Shown here: positions 5,255-5,279 of the stretch, piece after piece
Position numbering within the stretch: the stretch's first letter is position 1
Layout: every line of letters starts with the position of its first letter
Source: FEN-727 sp036508635
Lineage (GTDB): Bacteria; Actinomycetota; Geothermincolia; Fen-727; Anoxymicrobiaceae
Length of the DNA stretch: 5,279 nt
Direction: 5' to 3'
NCBI GenBank assembly: GCA_036508635.1
Contig: DATCGY010000123.1
Span: 1-5,279, forward strand
The notes under the pieces: generated by a model
The model's database searches: none
What the model saw: the letters and a program-made list of their open reading frames with translations, nothing else
What the model was told of the DNA's origin: nothing
Made by a program: the position numbers and the translations under genes

Positions 5255-5268
5255 CGCTTTGACCGGCG
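5243..5268. repeat. Small inverted repeat after the glycosylphosphotransferase gene
   Basis: CGCCGGT (5243-5249) and ACCGGCG (5262-5268) form a 7-bp stem with a 12-base loop. The visible downstream bases contain no T-run, so it is not a clear terminator. Its left arm overlaps the first base of the candidate -10 box, so it may be an operator or may be chance in GC-rich sequence. Confidence 0.35.
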
Positions 5269-5270
5269 GC

Positions 5271-5276
5271 AGGAGG
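5271..5276 (+). promoter_or_regulatory. Shine-Dalgarno sequence of a gene beyond the right edge
   Basis: AGGAGG, a perfect core ribosome site, stands three bases before the window ends, 41 bases past the last stop codon. A start codon would be expected within about ten bases outside the window, on the + strand. Confidence 0.5.
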
Positions 5277-5279
5277 CGG

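Overview
The window is a piece of a cell-surface polysaccharide (exopolysaccharide, capsule or O-antigen type) biosynthesis cluster from a bacterium with fairly high GC content. All five recognisable genes lie on the + strand and are packed tightly apart from one gap. Initiation codons ATG and GTG, strong Shine-Dalgarno sequences of the GGAGG type, and frequent AGG (Arg) and ATA (Ile) codons within GC-rich genes fit a Gram-positive-like or deep-branching high-GC lineage such as an environmental actinobacterium. The taxon cannot be fixed from the sequence alone.

Layout. (1) 1-2116 is an operon-like block: the C-terminal half of a GT4 glycosyltransferase cut by the left edge, a GT2 glycosyltransferase (508-1497), and a left-handed beta-helix acetyltransferase (1499-2116). 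The gaps between these genes are 7 and 1 bases. (2) 2117-2479 is the only long non-coding stretch and is visibly AT-richer (40 of the 100 bases in 2181-2280 are G or C by hand count). It holds a perfect 18-bp palindrome, a near-consensus sigma-70 promoter (TTGACT, 17 bases, TAGAAT), and a leader of about 120 bases. The leader contains three 30-base tandem repeats built around a GCGACRCCGGTGTCGC-like palindrome, and a possible 42-codon leader ORF that overlaps the next gene. (3) 2480-5230 is a second block: a WbaZ-like GT4 glycosyltransferase (2480-3610) and a WbaP/WcaJ-like polyprenyl glycosylphosphotransferase (3641-5230), with a strong hairpin over the stop codon between them. (4) 5231-5279 carries a promoter-like pair, a small inverted repeat and an AGGAGG sequence that probably serves a gene starting just beyond the right edge.

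How the genes fit together. The glycosylphosphotransferase would start each repeat unit by placing a sugar-1-phosphate on undecaprenyl phosphate at the inner face of the membrane. The two GT4 enzymes and the GT2 enzyme would add further sugars from nucleotide-sugar donors, and the acetyltransferase would decorate a sugar or sugar precursor. Flippase, polymerase and chain-length genes are not in the window. The sugars transferred cannot be read from the sequence.

The enzymes are familiar families. The part that does not look routine is the 2117-2480 regulatory region, above all the repeat-bearing leader, and this is where I would look for something undescribed.
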